From VRUE01 sp963704505 (GTDB lineage: Bacteria; Actinomycetota; Thermoleophilia; Solirubrobacterales; 70-9), in contig OY969912.1 in NCBI GenBank assembly GCA_963704505.1, positions 1,612,001 through 1,676,000 of the forward strand: a stretch of 64,000 nt of DNA, written 5' to 3'. The notes beneath the pieces are model-generated. The model was given only the letters and a program-made list of their open reading frames with translations, was not told the DNA's origin and ran no database searches. Below are positions 7,547 through 16,086 of this stretch, in pieces. Both the position numbers and the translations under genes were made by a program. Numbering within the stretch: position 1 is the stretch's first letter; each line of letters starts with the position of its first letter.

Positions 7547-8948
7547 GAGGGCGAGCATGCGCGAGGGTCCCCTGTCGGACCTGTTCCGTTCGACGTCCGA
7601 GGACGCACCCGCCGACCCCCCCGAGATGGAGGGTCCCGCGAGCGAGGAGCAGCCGCCCGCCCCTGAGCAGCCCCGGTACGGGCGCAAGGACCCGGTCGAA
7701 GCGCAGGCCGAGGAGGCCGAGCAGCCACCTTCCCCGCCGGAGTCGACCGAGCCGGCGCCCGAGCGGCTCAAACGAGTCTTCTCCGAGCAGCCTCAGCAGC
7801 AGCGCCGCGAGCTCGAGCCGATCGTCGAAGCGCCGCGCTACGGCCGCGACGAGCCCGCCTACGAGCCGCCCGGCAGCGGCCAGCCGCACAAACCCGTGAT
7901 CCGCGTCGTCGGCGTCGGCGGCGCCGGCGTCAACGCCGTCAACCGCATGGTCGAGGCCCGCATCCCGGGGATCGAGTTCATGGCGGTCAACACCGATCTT
8001 CAGTCGCTCCAGGTCTGTGTCGCCGACGTCACCGTCCACATCGGCGACGAGCAGACGCGCGGCCTTGGCGCCGGTGCCGACCCCGAGGTCGGCTACTCAT
8101 CGGCGTTCGAGGAGCAGGACAAAATCAAGCGCCTGCTCAAGGGCTCCGACATGGTCTTCATCGCCGCCGGCGCCGGCGGCGGAACCGGCTCCGGAGCAGC
8201 TCCGGTCGTCGCCCGACTGGCCCGCGAGGTCGGCGCCCTGACCGTCGGCATCGTGACCAAGCCGTTCAGCTTCGAGGGCAGCCGCCGCGGAGACCAGGCG
8301 AGCAAGGGCATCGACGCGCTTGCCGCCGAGGTCGACACCCTGATCGTCGTCCCCAACGACCGCCTGCTCGAGGTTCTCGATCAGCAGACGTCGATGGTCG
8401 AAGCCTTCCAGGTCGCCGACGATGTCCTGCGCCAGGGCGTGCAGGGAATCTCCGACCTGGTGACGCTGCCGGCCGTGATCAACCTCGACTTCGCCGACGT
8501 CCGCTCGATCATGGCCGACGCCGGCCGGGCGCTGCTCGGAATCGGCATGGGCACCGGCGAGGGCCGGGCGATGCTCGCCGCCGAAAAAGCAATCTCCTCA
8601 CCGCTGCTCGAGACCTCGATGGAGGGCGCCCGCTCGATCCTGCTCTCGATCACCGGGGGCGAGGACCTCTCGCTGGTCGAGGTCAGCGAGGCCGCCAAGC
8701 TGGTCGGCGAAGCCGCCCATCCCGAGGCCAACATCATCTTCGGCGCCAACGTCGACGAGGCGCTCAACGACCAGGTCTGGGTGACCGTCGTCGCGACCCG
8801 GTTCGACGGCAGGCCGGCACCACGGCGGCAGGCCGCGGAGCCGATGATCACACGCACCAAAGACTCGGCCCTGCCGCCCCCCCGCGGCGCTCGCAAAGGG
8901 CGCTCCGGAGAGCTCGGCATCGACGTTCCCGAGTTCCTCCCCGGCTAG
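7533..8948 (+). CDS. ftsZ: FtsZ, cell-division GTPase with N-terminal extension
   Basis: 471 residues from ATG 7533, chosen because AAGGAGGT (7517-7524) lies 8 nt upstream inside parA; ATG 7557 is a weaker alternative. The tubulin-like GTPase core starts near residue 119 (KPVIRVVGVGGAG). The nucleotide-binding signature GGGTGSG is at 215-221 and the catalytic T7 loop NLDFAD at 317-322, so it should polymerise and hydrolyse GTP. The C-terminus ends in DVPEFLPG, the conserved tail that binds FtsA, SepF or ZipA-type partners. The first ~118 residues are Pro/Glu/Gln-rich with a repeated PRYGR(K/D)(D/E)P motif, whereas the usual C-terminal linker is very short. The gene is next to parA and not in a division/cell-wall cluster; it could be a second FtsZ. 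Confidence 0.93.
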   Translation: MSRRKRASMREGPLSDLFRSTSEDAPADPPEMEGPASEEQPPAPEQPRYGRKDPVEAQAEEAEQPPSPPESTEPAPERLKRVFSEQPQQQRRELEPIVEAPRYGRDEPAYEPPGSGQPHKPVIRVVGVGGAGVNAVNRMVEARIPGIEFMAVNTDLQSLQVCVADVTVHIGDEQTRGLGAGADPEVGYSSAFEEQDKIKRLLKGSDMVFIAAGAGGGTGSGAAPVVARLAREVGALTVGIVTKPFSFEGSRRGDQASKGIDALAAEVDTLIVVPNDRLLEVLDQQTSMVEAFQVADDVLRQGVQGISDLVTLPAVINLDFADVRSIMADAGRALLGIGMGTGEGRAMLAAEKAISSPLLETSMEGARSILLSITGGEDLSLVEVSEAAKLVGEAAHPEANIIFGANVDEALNDQVWVTVVATRFDGRPAPRRQAAEPMITRTKDSALPPPRGARKGRSGELGIDVPEFLPG

Positions 8949-8951
8949 CTC

Positions 8952-8957
8952 TACCCT
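8952..8957 (+). promoter_or_regulatory. -10-like TACCCT, leaderless promoter of GGT gene
   Basis: TACCCT ends 7 nt before ATG 8965, placing the transcription start at about the start codon. It belongs to the recurring TAnnnT set in this window. Confidence 0.45.
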
Positions 8958-8964
8958 GCGGCCC

Positions 8965-10476
8965 ATGAAGGGCGTCGTCGCTGCCGGCCACCCTCAGTCG
9001 GCCGAGGCCGGGGCCTCCATCCTGCGCGAGGGCGGCAACGCCGTCGACGCGGCGATCGCCGCCGTGGTCGCCTCCTTTGCCGCGGAGAGCCCGCTGACCG
9101 GCTTCGGCGCCGGCGGCTTCATCATCGTCCACGAGCCCTCCGGGGAGACCTCGCTGATCGACTTCTTCGTCGCCGCTCCGGGGATGGACGGGGTGGAGCG
9201 GGGCGCCGAGCTGGTCCCGGTCCCGGTCCACTTCGACGAGGAGACGGTGCAGACGTTCTACGTCGGCCCCGCGTCCTGCGGGGTGCCGGGGACCGCGGCC
9301 GGCCTCGAGCGGGCGCTGGAGCGATTCGGCTCGGCGGCTTCGCTCGCCGACCTTGTCGGGCCGGCGGTGGCGCTCGCCCGCGAGGGCGCCCTGGTGAATG
9401 CGCAGCAGGCCTACATCCTCGACATCCTCACGCCGATCCACGCCCGGGAAGAGCGAACGCGTGAGCTCTACGCTCCGGGCGGCAGGCCCCTGCGGGAGGG
9501 TGACCTGATCCGCTTCCCGGACCTCGCAGACGCGCTCGAGCGCTTCGGCGCGGAAGGCGCCGAGCCCTTCTACCGCGGCGATGTCGCCTCGGCCCTGAGC
9601 GGCTTCGTCGGCGAGCACGGCGGCATCCTCGGGCCGACCGACCTAGCCGCATACGAGGCGGTCGAGAGGCCGCCGATCCGGACCGGCTTCAGGGGGACCG
9701 AGGTCCTCACCAATCCGCCTCCCTCCTCCGGGGGCATCCTGATCTCCTTCTGCCTGGGGCTGCTCGAGCGGCTGGGGGAGTCGAGCGACACCGAGCGCCT
9801 GGTCGCGGCGATGGGCGCCGCCGACAGCGTCCGCGGCGAGGAGTTCGCCGAGGCGCTCTACGGCGAGGGGCTCGAGGTGAGCATGCTCGACCCCGCCGGG
9901 CTCGATCTGGCCGCCGCCGACCTGCTCGGCTCGACCACCCACATCGCCGTCCTCGACGAGGCGGGGATGTGCGCCAGCGTCACCTGCTCGAACGGCTCGG
10001 GATCCGGTGTCCTCGTGCCCGGCACGGGCGTGATCCTCAACAACATGCTCGGCGAGGAGGACCTCAACCCGCTCGGCTTCCACCGGATTGCACCGGGTCG
10101 CCGGGTCCCGTCGATGATGGCTCCGACGGTGGTCCTCCGCGACGGCGAGATCGTGCTCGGCCTTGGCAGCGCCGGATCCAATCGGATTCGCTCGGCGATC
10201 CTGCAGACGATCGTCAGGGCGGTCGAGCAGGGGATGGGCGCCGAGGAGGCGGTGCGCGCCCCGAGGCTCCACTTCGAGCACGGCATCGTCCAGGCGGAGC
10301 CCGGAATCGACGAGGCGGCCCTCGCCCGGCTCGAGGCCGGCGGAATGCCCGTCGCCCGCCGCCCGGAGATCAACCTATTCTTCGGCGGCGTGCAGGCCGT
10401 AGCCCGCGATCCAGTCAGCGGCGAGCTCAGCGGCGGGGGAGACCCGCGCCGTGGCGGCGCCGTGGCCGTGGCCTGA
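8965..10476 (+). CDS. gamma-glutamyltranspeptidase family protein
   Basis: 503 residues. It has the GGT fold: HPQSAEAGASILREGGNAVDAA near the N-terminus, GTAAGLERALERFG in the middle, and the autoprocessing nucleophile Thr324 in STTHIAVLD. Late glycine motifs PSMMAPTVVLRDG and GSAGSNRIRSAI line the active site. GGTs cleave gamma-glutamyl bonds (glutathione and related substrates) after self-cleavage into two subunits. No signal peptide is visible, so this copy looks cytosolic, as in many actinobacterial GGT-like amidohydrolases; its substrate need not be glutathione. Its TGA overlaps the next ATG (TGATG), coupling it to the adenylate cyclase. Confidence 0.88.
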   Translation: MKGVVAAGHPQSAEAGASILREGGNAVDAAIAAVVASFAAESPLTGFGAGGFIIVHEPSGETSLIDFFVAAPGMDGVERGAELVPVPVHFDEETVQTFYVGPASCGVPGTAAGLERALERFGSAASLADLVGPAVALAREGALVNAQQAYILDILTPIHAREERTRELYAPGGRPLREGDLIRFPDLADALERFGAEGAEPFYRGDVASALSGFVGEHGGILGPTDLAAYEAVERPPIRTGFRGTEVLTNPPPSSGGILISFCLGLLERLGESSDTERLVAAMGAADSVRGEEFAEALYGEGLEVSMLDPAGLDLAAADLLGSTTHIAVLDEAGMCASVTCSNGSGSGVLVPGTGVILNNMLGEEDLNPLGFHRIAPGRRVPSMMAPTVVLRDGEIVLGLGSAGSNRIRSAILQTIVRAVEQGMGAEEAVRAPRLHFEHGIVQAEPGIDEAALARLEAGGMPVARRPEINLFFGGVQAVARDPVSGELSGGGDPRRGGAVAVA

Positions 10477-11579
10477 TGGACTTCGAGACCGAGGGGCTGC
10501 TCGACGGGCTCGAGGGCGAGGCGCGCGAGGCGCGGCTCGTGCTGCTCGAAGACCTCTGGGGCGAAGGGGCCTCGCTCGAGGAATTGCGCGACGCGGTCGC
10601 CGCAGGTCGCCTGACGCTGCTCCCGGTCGAGCGCGCCCTCGCCGGCCCGGGCCCGCGCTACACGCCGCGCGAAGTCGCCGAGATGTCCGGCAATGACATC
10701 GACCTGGTCCAGCGGTTCAGCGCCGCGCTCGGCATCCCATACACGGACCCCGATCAGGAGACGCTGACCGAGGCCGACGTCGAGGCGGCGCGGCGGGTCA
10801 AGGCGTTCCTCGACGGCGGCCTTCCCGAGGACGGGATGCTCCAGGTGGCCCGCACGATCGGCATGGGGATGGCGCGGATCGCCGAAGCGAACCGCGAGAT
10901 CATGGTGCGGACGCTGATGCAGCCCGGGGACACCGAGCGCGACCTGGCCCGCCGTTTCGCCGTCGCCGCCGAGTACATGCTGCCGCTGATCGGGCCGACC
11001 CTGATGTATGCGCTGCAGTCCCACCTGCTCGAGCAGATTCGCCGCGACGTGATCGGCGCCGACGACCTCGCCCTCGGCGAGGTCCAGAACACTTCGGAAA
11101 CCTCGGTCTGCTTCGCCGACCTGGTCGAGTTCACCCGCCTCGGCGAGGAGATCGCGCCTGAGGAGCTTGGCTCGGTGGCGGGTCGCTTCGAGGAGATGGC
11201 GACGGAAGTGGTCGAGCCGCCGGTGCGGCTGGTGAAGATGATCGGCGACGCCGCGATGCTCGTCTCCAGCGACCCGCGGGCGACCCTGGAGGCGGCGACC
11301 CGATTGATCGAAGCCGCCGAAGGAGAAGGGGCGGACTTCCCGGTCCTGCGCGCTGGGCTGGCGTTCGGGCCGACGGTCGCTCAGGCGGGCGACTATTACG
11401 GTCGCGCCGTCAACCTGGCGAGCCGGATCACCGGTGTCGCCCGGCCCGAAAGCGTGCTGGTCGACGAGGCGACCAAAGACACGGTCGACGGCGCCTTCAC
11501 CTACTCCTTCGCCGGCGAGCGCCGCCTGAAGGGCATCGACAACCGGGTGAAACTCTTCCGCGCCCGCCGCGCGGCCTAG
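10476..11579 (+). CDS. class III adenylate cyclase, Rv1264-like
   Basis: 367 residues. The N-terminal ~200 residues match the autoinhibitory regulatory domain of Rv1264-type cyclases (LLDGLEGEAREARLVLLEDL, then LPVERAL). In mycobacteria that domain makes the enzyme pH-sensitive. The cyclase domain keeps all catalytic residues: metal Asp215 (CFADLVEFT), adenine-selecting Lys254 and metal Asp258 (KMIGDA), and Asn313 and Arg317 (VNLASR). It should therefore make cAMP from ATP. It is cytosolic with no membrane segments, and translationally coupled to the upstream GGT-like gene; the functional link between them is unknown. Confidence 0.92.
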   Translation: MDFETEGLLDGLEGEAREARLVLLEDLWGEGASLEELRDAVAAGRLTLLPVERALAGPGPRYTPREVAEMSGNDIDLVQRFSAALGIPYTDPDQETLTEADVEAARRVKAFLDGGLPEDGMLQVARTIGMGMARIAEANREIMVRTLMQPGDTERDLARRFAVAAEYMLPLIGPTLMYALQSHLLEQIRRDVIGADDLALGEVQNTSETSVCFADLVEFTRLGEEIAPEELGSVAGRFEEMATEVVEPPVRLVKMIGDAAMLVSSDPRATLEAATRLIEAAEGEGADFPVLRAGLAFGPTVAQAGDYYGRAVNLASRITGVARPESVLVDEATKDTVDGAFTYSFAGERRLKGIDNRVKLFRARRAA

Positions 11580-11607
11580 GTACCGGGCCGGCCTTCGCCG
11601 ACCTGGG

Positions 11608-12528
11608 CTAGGCGGGCTTGCGCCCGGAGATCAGCAGGTTGTAGAAGAGCTCCGCCGGCAGGCGCGGCTCGAGCAGTCCGGTGTCGACCTTCTGCAGCGC
11701 GATGTAGCTGCGGAAGGCGAAGTTCCGCCACTTCCAGGAGACCGATTCGGGCTCTGCGGTCGACTCGACCGTGCGCAGCCCCCAGCCCCAGGCGTTGGCG
11801 AGCAACTCCTCGCCGCCGACGTGGCGCTGCTCGAAGCCGCTCGCGCCGAGCAGGCGGCGGAGGTCGGCGGGGGAGAAGGCATGGACGTCGACCTCGCCCT
11901 CGAGCGCGTGGCCGTGCGATTGCTCGGCTTCCGGCACCGCCCGATGACGGGCCCGGATCAACGTTCGCCAGGCGGGCGCGAGGACCATCCCGGCCCGCTT
12001 CGGCATGGCGGCGAGCCGGTCTCCGTAGCGGGAGGGCTCGCCGGCGAAGGCGATCACCCCGCCAGGTCGCAGCACGCGGCGGAATTCGGCAAAGGCCTTC
12101 TCCAGGTCGGGGATGTGGTGGAGGACGGCGTGGCCGAAGACGATGTCGAAGCTCTCGTCGTCGAAGGGGAGGTTCTCGGCCTCGGTCGGGACGGTCGTCG
12201 CCTCGAGGCCGAGGCCGTCGGCGGTCGTCAGCAGCCGGGCGAGCATTCCGGGCGAGATGTCGGTGGCGGTGAGCCGCTCGATCACGCCGAGTTGCAGCAG
12301 GTTGAGCGAGAAGTAGCCGGTTCCGGAGCCGATCTCGAGGCCGTCGGGGAAGCGCATCCCGTCGACCGGCCGGTCGAGCGCCTTGGCCAGCTTGAGCCGT
12401 ACCTGCTCCTGCCCCGTGTCGCCGAAGTCGATGCCCCACTTGGCGTCGTAGTCGTCGGCGGCGGCGTCGTGGTAGCGCGTGTTGACGTCCTTGATGTGCT
12501 CGGGCGTGGCTGTCGGTGAGGCGGGCAT
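11608..12528 (-). CDS. class I SAM-dependent methyltransferase
   Basis: 306 residues from ATG 12528. The SAM-binding fold is clear: motif I LEIGSGTGYFSLNLL, then LTATDISPGML, ENLPFDDESFDIVFGHAVLHH and VLRPGGVIAFAGEP. The C-terminal 100 residues are extra and may bind the acceptor. The start is supported by a TAGAGT hexamer 10 nt upstream; longer in-frame extensions run into the divergent gene. It is divergent from a second methyltransferase and lies beside polysaccharide genes, so the acceptor may be a sugar or lipid, but this is not provable. It is convergent with the cyclase gene, 28 bp away. Confidence 0.85.
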   Translation of the reverse strand: MPASPTATPEHIKDVNTRYHDAAADDYDAKWGIDFGDTGQEQVRLKLAKALDRPVDGMRFPDGLEIGSGTGYFSLNLLQLGVIERLTATDISPGMLARLLTTADGLGLEATTVPTEAENLPFDDESFDIVFGHAVLHHIPDLEKAFAEFRRVLRPGGVIAFAGEPSRYGDRLAAMPKRAGMVLAPAWRTLIRARHRAVPEAEQSHGHALEGEVDVHAFSPADLRRLLGASGFEQRHVGGEELLANAWGWGLRTVESTAEPESVSWKWRNFAFRSYIALQKVDTGLLEPRLPAELFYNLLISGRKPA

Positions 12529-12538
12529 CGCGCGCGGC

Positions 12539-12544
12539 ACTCTA
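12539..12544 (-). promoter_or_regulatory. -10-like TAGAGT, near-leaderless promoter
   Basis: On the minus strand TAGAGT is followed by 10 nt and then ATG 12528, which supports both the start and a leaderless mRNA. Confidence 0.45.
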
Positions 12545-12556
12545 GATGAACCTCCG

Positions 12557-12603
12557 TTGAGGTCGCACTTGATCCCGGTATGCGGGCACAACTGCGACCT
12601 CAA
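12557..12603. repeat. palindromic repeat P, copy A
   Basis: 47 bp. Perfect 11-bp arms TTGAGGTCGCA / TGCGACCTCAA enclose an inner hairpin with centre CCCGGTATGCGGG. It lies between two divergent methyltransferase genes. Four further copies (16044, 21260, 21336, 49306) share the CTT..CCC.TATG.GGG centre. The ATG at 12580 inside it is not a credible start. Confidence 0.8.
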
Positions 12604-12618
12604 TACGGTGGCGGGGCG

Positions 12619-13383
12619 ATGAAGGCCGAGTACCTGCAGGAAAACCAGCCCGAGGGCGTCCCGCCGCTGCCGCTGACCGGTGAGCGGACGTTGCCCGATG
12701 TGCCGGAGGAGAACTACTGGTATCGCCGCCACCTGGTCGTCTACGAATGGATCGCCGCCCGGGTGGGCGGGATGCGGGTGGTCGACATGGCCTGTGGCGA
12801 GGGCTACGGCTCGAACGTGCTCGCCGGGACGGCGGCGAGCGTCGTCGGCGTCGACGCCAACCCGGAGGCGCACGACCACGCCCGCCTGCGCTACGTGCGG
12901 CCCAATCTGCGTTTCGAGCGGGACCTGGTCGAGAGCTTCGCCGAGCCCTGCGACGCGGTCGTCTTCCTACAGACGATCGAGCACGTCCAGGACCCGGGAG
13001 CGATCCTCGAGCACTTCAAGTCGATGACGGGGGAGGGGGGCACGGCGTTCGTGTCGACGCCGAACCTGCTGACGCTCGCGCCTCCGGGGGCGGAGAAGTC
13101 GGACAACCCCTGGCACGTCAAGGAGTACCGCGAGGCCGAGTTCCGCGAGCTCTGTGAGGCGCATTTCGAGCAGGTTCAGCTGTTCGGGCTTTTCCATGCC
13201 CGCAAGCTTCGAATCCACGAGCTGGCGATCAAGGTCGGCTGGGACCCGGTCCACAAGCGGCTCGGCCTGACCAAGCCGTTCTACGACCGCTTCACTCCGG
13301 CGATCTCGGCCTCCGACTTCCGCCTCGGAACCGAGGGGCTGCAGGGAGCGCTGGACTTCGTCGCCGTCTGCCATCGGCGATGA
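12619..13383 (+). CDS. class I SAM-dependent methyltransferase (Rv3030-like position)
   Basis: 254 residues from ATG 12619, preceded by a G-rich ribosome site; the in-frame ATG 12580 is within a repeat. SAM motif I is VVDMACGEGYGSNVLAG, then VVGVDANPEAHDHA and VVFLQTIEHVQDPGAILEHF. It overlaps the GH57 gene by 4 nt (ATGA). The order methyltransferase - GH57 - GT4 mirrors mycobacterial Rv3030-Rv3031-Rv3032, which builds methylglucose lipopolysaccharide. A sugar O-methyltransferase acting on that type of glucan is therefore a reasonable inference. No transmembrane segment is seen. Confidence 0.85.
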   Translation: MKAEYLQENQPEGVPPLPLTGERTLPDVPEENYWYRRHLVVYEWIAARVGGMRVVDMACGEGYGSNVLAGTAASVVGVDANPEAHDHARLRYVRPNLRFERDLVESFAEPCDAVVFLQTIEHVQDPGAILEHFKSMTGEGGTAFVSTPNLLTLAPPGAEKSDNPWHVKEYREAEFRELCEAHFEQVQLFGLFHARKLRIHELAIKVGWDPVHKRLGLTKPFYDRFTPAISASDFRLGTEGLQGALDFVAVCHRR

Positions 13384-14810
13384 CCGAGAGCGGGCGCGCG
13401 AGCCGAGGCGACAGCGTCGGCGACCTGGCCCTGGTCCTGCACTCGCACATGCCCTATGTCGAGGGGTTCGGCACCTACCCGTTCGGTGAGGAGTGGCTCT
13501 TCGACGCGGTGATCCGCTCCTACCTGCCCCTGCTGAACGTCGCCCGCGACCTGACGATGACGGTGACGCCGGTCCTCGCCGACCAGCTCGAGGACCCCGG
13601 CGTCCACCGACGGCTGCGCGACTTCCTGGTCGAGTGGCGGATCGCTGCGGCCGAGGCCGACGCAGGCGAGGTGCCGCCCGAGTGCCGGGCCGCGTGCGAA
13701 GCCGAGCTCGCCCGCTACCGCCGCGCCCTCGAGCTCCTCGACCGGGCCGGCGGGGATCCCCTGCGCTCGTTCCAGGAAGCGGCCGGCGGCAGGGTCGCGC
13801 TCGCCGCCTCCGCCGCCACCCATGCGGTGCTGCCGCTGCTCGCCAGCCGCGGCGGCCTGCGGCTCCAGCTCGACGCCGGCATTCGCTCCCACCGGCGGCG
13901 CTTCGGCTGGGACGGAGGCTTCTGGCTGCCCGAGTGCGCCTACGTCCCCGGCCTCGAGTGGCGCCTCGACGAGCACGGCGTGCGCTGGTTCTGCACCGAC
14001 CAGAGCGGCGCCCCGGGCTCACTCGACGCCCTGACTCCGGTCGCCACCGAGGCGGGCCCGACCGCGCTGCCGATCGACTGGGAGGCGATCAGCTGGCTCT
14101 GGTCGCTTGATGGGTATCCGTCGGACCCCGCCCATGCCCAGTTCGCCGGCAAATCGCTGCGCGGGATGCGGATCTGGAAGGTCGGCGGCGGCGCCTATGA
14201 CCCGGACGCGGCCGCGGCGGCGGCCCGGCGGCAGGCGGGGGAGTTCCTCGCCTCGACCGCCGAACGGCTGCGCGCCCACTCGGCTGCTCACGATCGGCGG
14301 GGCCTGCTGGTCTTCGCGATCGACACCGAGCTGCTCGGGCACTGGTGGTCGGAGGGCGTGCTCTGGCTCGAGGCGGTCCTCGACGGCGCCGCCGCGGCGG
14401 GCGTGCGGCTGTTGACCGTGCCGGAGGCGCTGGCCGAGCACGAGCCTGTCTCCCGACCGCTCGCGGCGTCGAGCTGGGGCGAGGGAAAGGACTTCCGCAC
14501 ATGGGACTCGCCCGCGGTCGCCGACATGGCCTGGGCCGCGCGCCGCCTCGAGCTGCGGGTGTCCCGCGCCCTCGACGCCGGCCTGCGCGGGGATCCTGCC
14601 CTGAGGGCCGCGCGTGAGCTGCTCGCGGTCCAGTCGAGCGACTGGGCTTTCCTCGACGAGCGCGGCCAGGCGGGCGACTACGGGTTCCAGCGGGCCACGG
14701 ACCACGCTGAAGCCGCGCTCGAGGCCATAGACTCCGGCGCCAGTAGCATCGAATCGCGAATGCGCTCGCTTGCCCCGGATCTGAGTCTCGCTCCCCTGCT
14801 GGAGCCCTGA
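13380..14810 (+). CDS. glycoside hydrolase family 57 protein, glucan branching enzyme-like (Rv3031-like)
   Basis: 476 residues. GH57 motifs: LVLHSHMPYVEGFGTYPFGEEWL at the N-terminus, catalytic nucleophile Glu185 in WLPECAY, and acid/base Asp315 in FAIDTELLGHWW. The C-terminal third is the helical DUF1957-type domain containing WDSPAVADMAW, typical of alpha-1,4-glucan branching enzymes. It would add alpha-1,6 branches to a short alpha-glucan in the cytosol. ATGA overlap with the upstream methyltransferase, and only 9 nt to the GT4 start, indicate one operon. Confidence 0.88.
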   Translation: MTESGRASRGDSVGDLALVLHSHMPYVEGFGTYPFGEEWLFDAVIRSYLPLLNVARDLTMTVTPVLADQLEDPGVHRRLRDFLVEWRIAAAEADAGEVPPECRAACEAELARYRRALELLDRAGGDPLRSFQEAAGGRVALAASAATHAVLPLLASRGGLRLQLDAGIRSHRRRFGWDGGFWLPECAYVPGLEWRLDEHGVRWFCTDQSGAPGSLDALTPVATEAGPTALPIDWEAISWLWSLDGYPSDPAHAQFAGKSLRGMRIWKVGGGAYDPDAAAAAARRQAGEFLASTAERLRAHSAAHDRRGLLVFAIDTELLGHWWSEGVLWLEAVLDGAAAAGVRLLTVPEALAEHEPVSRPLAASSWGEGKDFRTWDSPAVADMAWAARRLELRVSRALDAGLRGDPALRAARELLAVQSSDWAFLDERGQAGDYGFQRATDHAEAALEAIDSGASSIESRMRSLAPDLSLAPLLEP

Positions 14811-14819
14811 AAGAGATTG

Positions 14820-16013
14820 ATGACGCGCGTCCTGATCCTCTCCTGGGAGTACCCGCCGCTGATCGAGGGCGGCCTCGCCCGCCACGTCCGCAAGCTCTCC
14901 GAGGGGCTGATCGCCCAGGACGTCGAGGTCCACGTGCTGACCAGGGGCGGCGAGGAGTCGCCCGCCGAAGAGCGCAGCGGCGGCGTCGCCATCCATCGCA
15001 TCCGCGAGCCGAAGCGACCGACCGACCTCGGCGAGTTCGTCGCCTGGGTCGAGCGGATGAACTCCGACATGCTGGCCGCCGGCGTCGAGCTCGGCGACCG
15101 CTACGACTTCGATGTCGTCCACGGCCATGACTGGCTCGTGGCCAACGCCTGTGACCACCTCGCCAAGCGTTTCGGCGCGCCGCTGGTGACGACGATCCAC
15201 GCGACCGAGCACGGCCGCCATCAGGGCTGGGTCGACAAGCACCCGCAGACCTACATCCATGGGGTCGAGCGCTGGATCACGAACAAATCCGACCGCGTGA
15301 TCGCCTGTTCCCATTACATGCGCGAGCAGATCATCGACATCTTCGGCGTCGACGAGGCGCGGGTATCGGTGATCCCGAACGGGATCGACCCCGACGACCT
15401 GCAGCCTCAGGACCCCGCCGAGCTGACCCGCCTGCGGGCGGAGTTCGCCGAGCCCGACGAGAAGCTGGTCCTGCTGATCGGCCGCCTCGTCTACGAGAAG
15501 GGCTTTCAGCTCGCACTGGAGGCGATGCCCCGCATGATCGAGGAGGCGCCGGGCACCCGCTTCCTCGTCGCCGGCTCAGGTACCCACGAGGCCGAGCTGC
15601 GCAAGCAGGCCGAGGAGCTGGGCCTGATGGAGCACGGCACCTTCGTCGGCTGGATCGGCGACGACGTCCTGCACTCGCTCTACAAGATCGCCGACCTCAC
15701 CGTGGTTCCCTCGATCTACGAGCCGTTCGGCCTCGTCGCGCTCGAGGCGATGGCCTCCGGCTGCCCCTGCATCGTCGCCGACACCGGCGGCCTGCGCGAG
15801 GTGGTGCCCCACGAGGAGGCGGGCCTGCGCTTCCGGGCCCACGACCCCGACGCCCTCGCCGATGTCGCCGTGCGGGTCCTCTGCGACGACGCGCTCGGCC
15901 GGAGGCTGGTCACCGAAGCCTACGAGCACCTGCGCCGCTTCGACTGGGACGACGTCGCCGAGCAGACTGCGGCCGTCTACACCGACCTGGCCGGCGTCAT
16001 CGACGCCCCTTAG
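14820..16013 (+). CDS. GT4 glycosyltransferase, alpha-1,4-glucosyltransferase-like (Rv3032-like)
   Basis: 397 residues from ATG 14820; a TTG three bases earlier is also possible. It is a GT-B fold glycosyltransferase: N-terminal ILSWEYPPLIEGGLARHV, HGHDWLVAN, then RLVYEKGFQLALEA and the E-x7-E donor-binding motif EPFGLVALE (301-309). N-terminal WEYPP is typical of glycogen synthase-like GT4 enzymes using UDP- or ADP-glucose. In the Rv3030-3032 arrangement this enzyme elongates the alpha-1,4 glucan later branched by the GH57 protein. It ends at a convergent junction containing palindromic repeat E. Confidence 0.9.
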   Translation: MTRVLILSWEYPPLIEGGLARHVRKLSEGLIAQDVEVHVLTRGGEESPAEERSGGVAIHRIREPKRPTDLGEFVAWVERMNSDMLAAGVELGDRYDFDVVHGHDWLVANACDHLAKRFGAPLVTTIHATEHGRHQGWVDKHPQTYIHGVERWITNKSDRVIACSHYMREQIIDIFGVDEARVSVIPNGIDPDDLQPQDPAELTRLRAEFAEPDEKLVLLIGRLVYEKGFQLALEAMPRMIEEAPGTRFLVAGSGTHEAELRKQAEELGLMEHGTFVGWIGDDVLHSLYKIADLTVVPSIYEPFGLVALEAMASGCPCIVADTGGLREVVPHEEAGLRFRAHDPDALADVAVRVLCDDALGRRLVTEAYEHLRRFDWDDVAEQTAAVYTDLAGVIDAP

Positions 16014-16043
16014 CCGTCGAGCGTCAGCTTTACGACGGAGAAA

Positions 16044-16086
16044 CTGACCAACTTCCGACCCCTATGGGGTGCTCAATCTTGGTCAG
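16044..16086. repeat. palindromic repeat P, copy E, at a convergent gene junction
   Basis: CTGACCAA / TTGGTCAG arms enclose CTT and ACCCCTATGGGGT. It shows the same architecture as copies A-D with entirely different arm sequence. It overlaps the last codons and stop of the minus-strand gene and could act as a terminator for both genes. Confidence 0.6.

Noticed and set aside
12580..12618. ATG 12580 as start of the second methyltransferase
   Set aside because: It is the TATG at the centre of palindromic repeat A; ATG 12619 has a better ribosome site and gives the family N-terminus.
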